DNA from: Martinezella dioscoreae
GTDB lineage: Bacteria; Pseudomonadota; Alphaproteobacteria; Rhizobiales; Rhizobiaceae
NCBI RefSeq assembly: GCF_009176305.1
Contig: NZ_BLAJ01000001.1
Span: forward strand, 992,001-1,056,000
Length of the DNA: 64,000 nucleotides
Direction of reading: 5' to 3'
Shown here: positions 62,746 through 64,000 of the stretch, one piece after another
How the letters are laid out: every line of letters starts with the position of its first letter
How positions within the stretch are numbered: position 1 is the stretch's first letter
Position numbers and translations under genes: made by a program
Notes under the pieces: model-generated
Database searches by the model: none
What the model was told of the DNA's origin: nothing
What the model saw: the letters and a program-made list of their open reading frames with translations, nothing else

Positions 62746-63722
62746 CCGCCGACGAACATTTGCTCATTCTGGTCCTGGCCTTGTTGCTTGACCGCCTCGT
62801 CGGCGATCCCGACTGGCTGTGGCAGCGCTTTCCGCATCCGGTCGTGCTGTTCGGCAAGGCGATTTCATCCTTCGACCAGCGGTTCAATGCAAAGCATCTG
62901 CCCGGCGTGCTTCGCCGCCGCAACGGACTGATGTCGATCGTCGCACTGCTCATGGGCGCCGTTATCGCCGGCTGGGCCATTCATGGATTTCTCGCCTTCT
63001 TCGGCTGGCTCGGCATCCTAGTCGAGGCGGGGCTTGTGGCGGTTTTCATGGCGCAGAAGAGCCTGGCCGATCATGTCGAGCAAGTTTCGCGGGCATTGCG
63101 TGCCGATGGTCTGGAAGGCGGGCGTCTCGCCGTGTCGCGCATCGTCGGTCGGGATCCCGAGACGCTGGATGAGCCGGGTATCTGCCGTGCGGCCATCGAA
63201 AGCCTTGCCGAGAATTTTTCCGACGGTGTCGTCGCACCGGCGCTGTGGTACGGCGTTTTCGGCCTGCCGGGCCTCTTCTTCTACAAGATGCTCAACACTG
63301 CCGATTCGATGATCGGCCACAAATCCGAGACCTATGTCGATTTTGGCCGCGCTGCCGCGCGCCTCGACGATATCGCCAATTGGCCGGCGGCAAGACTCTC
63401 CATCCTGTTGATTGCTGCCGGCGCTCTGATCAAACGTGGCATCTCCGCGCTTGGAAATGCGATCCGCATCGCCGTCCGCGATGGCGGGCTGCACCGCTCG
63501 CCCAACTCCGGCCGGCCCGAGGCGGCTATGGCCGGCGCGCTCGACATCCAGCTCGCAGGTCCGCGAATCTATGGCGGTGAGCTCGTACGCGAGCCGATGA
63601 TCAACGGCTCCGGCCGCGACACTGCTACGGTCAACGACATCGAAGCCGGCATTTCCATATTTTATTCCGCCTGTACTATGCTGACGCTTCTCGCTTTCTT
63701 GGGTTTCCTGCTGCTCTTGTGA
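62742..63722 (+). CDS. cobD: adenosylcobinamide-phosphate synthase (CbiB type)
   Basis: A 326-residue inner-membrane protein: LLLDRLVGDPDWLWQRFPHPVVLFGKAI at the N-terminus, VEQVSRALRADGLEGGRLAVSRIVGRDPETLDE, AAIESLAENFSDGVVAPALWYGVFGLPGLFFYK, LNTADSMIGHKSETYVDFGRAAARLDDIANW, HRSPNSGRPEAAMAGALD. These are the CbiB/CobD family blocks, with about five membrane helices. It is the last gene of the cobABCD operon. Confidence 0.95.
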   Translation: MTADEHLLILVLALLLDRLVGDPDWLWQRFPHPVVLFGKAISSFDQRFNAKHLPGVLRRRNGLMSIVALLMGAVIAGWAIHGFLAFFGWLGILVEAGLVAVFMAQKSLADHVEQVSRALRADGLEGGRLAVSRIVGRDPETLDEPGICRAAIESLAENFSDGVVAPALWYGVFGLPGLFFYKMLNTADSMIGHKSETYVDFGRAAARLDDIANWPAARLSILLIAAGALIKRGISALGNAIRIAVRDGGLHRSPNSGRPEAAMAGALDIQLAGPRIYGGELVREPMINGSGRDTATVNDIEAGISIFYSACTMLTLLAFLGFLLLL

Positions 63723-63840
63723 GCGTCCCTAAATTAAGCAATCGCTCACTATATGTATTAATTTGGTATAATCAGCATAGCGATAGACTCTCCCATCGTC
63801 TGAATTGCTTCATAAGGAAGCAAACAGTCGGAGGGGCAAG

Positions 63841-64000
63841 ATGAGGCGTATCGCGTTCGCAGTAACGGCATGCCTGTGCATGCAATTCCACACCGTTTCG
63901 GCCCATGCCGGGACTGTTCTTGCAGTGGTCGATCTTCGATCGCAAACAATGACCGTTTCGGAGGATGGGGCTCTGAAGTATCGCTGGCGAGTGTCGACGG
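63841..64000 (+). CDS. L,D-transpeptidase-like exported protein, 3' end missing
   Basis: A frame starting MRRIAFAVTACLCMQFHTVSA, a signal peptide, then HAGTVLAVVDLRSQTMTVSEDGALKYRWRVST, which matches the start of the YkuD (ErfK/YbiS) domain where VDLxxQ-x-MxV precedes the catalytic part. GGAGGGG lies just upstream. The catalytic His/Cys region lies beyond the window, so the family call rests on the first 50 residues only. Confidence 0.7.
   Translation, partial: MRRIAFAVTACLCMQFHTVSAHAGTVLAVVDLRSQTMTVSEDGALKYRWRVST

Overview
This is a GC-rich chromosomal window from an alphaproteobacterium of the Rhizobiaceae, most like Rhizobium. The call rests on rhizobial codon use, DUF1127 and entericidin small genes, the aerobic (CobN-type) cobalamin genes, a quaternary-amine ABC transporter with betaine-homocysteine methyltransferase, and a RIME-like palindromic repeat. 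No insertion sequence, prophage, CRISPR array or rRNA was found.

Layout. 0-8.8 kb: a PhzF-family gene cut by the left edge, tRNA-Lys(CTT), small membrane proteins, an AadA-like nucleotidyltransferase, and two paralogous FAD/NAD(P)-binding proteins flanking an Rrf2 regulator and an SfnB-like acyl-CoA-dehydrogenase-fold enzyme. 8.9-12.5 kb: a cobalamin riboswitch in front of a DUF1636 protein and a complete FecCD/BtuCDF-type ABC transporter, presumably for a corrinoid or its precursor. 12.8-18.1 kb: a large MscS-type channel and two tandem-receiver proteins, one ending in a GGDEF domain. 18.1-31 kb: a GlxA/GbdR-type AraC regulator, DUF1127 and LysR genes, then a corrinoid-dependent demethylation cluster: reductive activator, small unknown protein, methyltetrahydrofolate methyltransferase, MetF-like and MetV-like proteins, PF13769 and DUF1638 proteins, corrinoid protein, non-pyrrolysine MttB homologue and a ferredoxin-like protein. 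31-39.1 kb: polysaccharide genes including two GT2 glycosyltransferases, a glycosyltransferase-methyltransferase fusion, a DUF707 protein and UDP-galactopyranose mutase. 39.2-43.6 kb: betaine-homocysteine methyltransferase and a quaternary-amine ABC transporter. 43.6-63.7 kb: cobalamin synthesis in several units (cobQ; riboswitch-cobP-cobW-cobN-DddL-like cupin-cobO; cobE; cobA-cobB-cobC-cobD), interrupted by a ClC channel, regulators, a TauE/SafE permease and a nucleoside hydrolase. The window ends inside an L,D-transpeptidase-like gene.

How the parts fit (inference). The transporter at 40-43.6 kb imports betaine-like compounds. The MttB-like enzyme and its corrinoid partner could take one methyl group from such a compound, the DHPS-fold methyltransferase pass it to tetrahydrofolate, and the MetF/MetV pair oxidise methyl-THF into the C1 pool, while betaine-homocysteine methyltransferase sends another methyl to methionine. 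The cobalamin genes and the riboswitch-controlled transporter would supply the cofactor. Main points for a second look: the demethylation cluster; an in-frame UGA followed by coding-like sequence at the end of the MttB-like gene; a palindromic repeat pair read through in frame inside cobN; a DddL-like cupin translationally coupled between cobN and cobO; a short leader ORF between the expanded riboswitch and cobP; and several small genes and a candidate structured RNA in the spacers.
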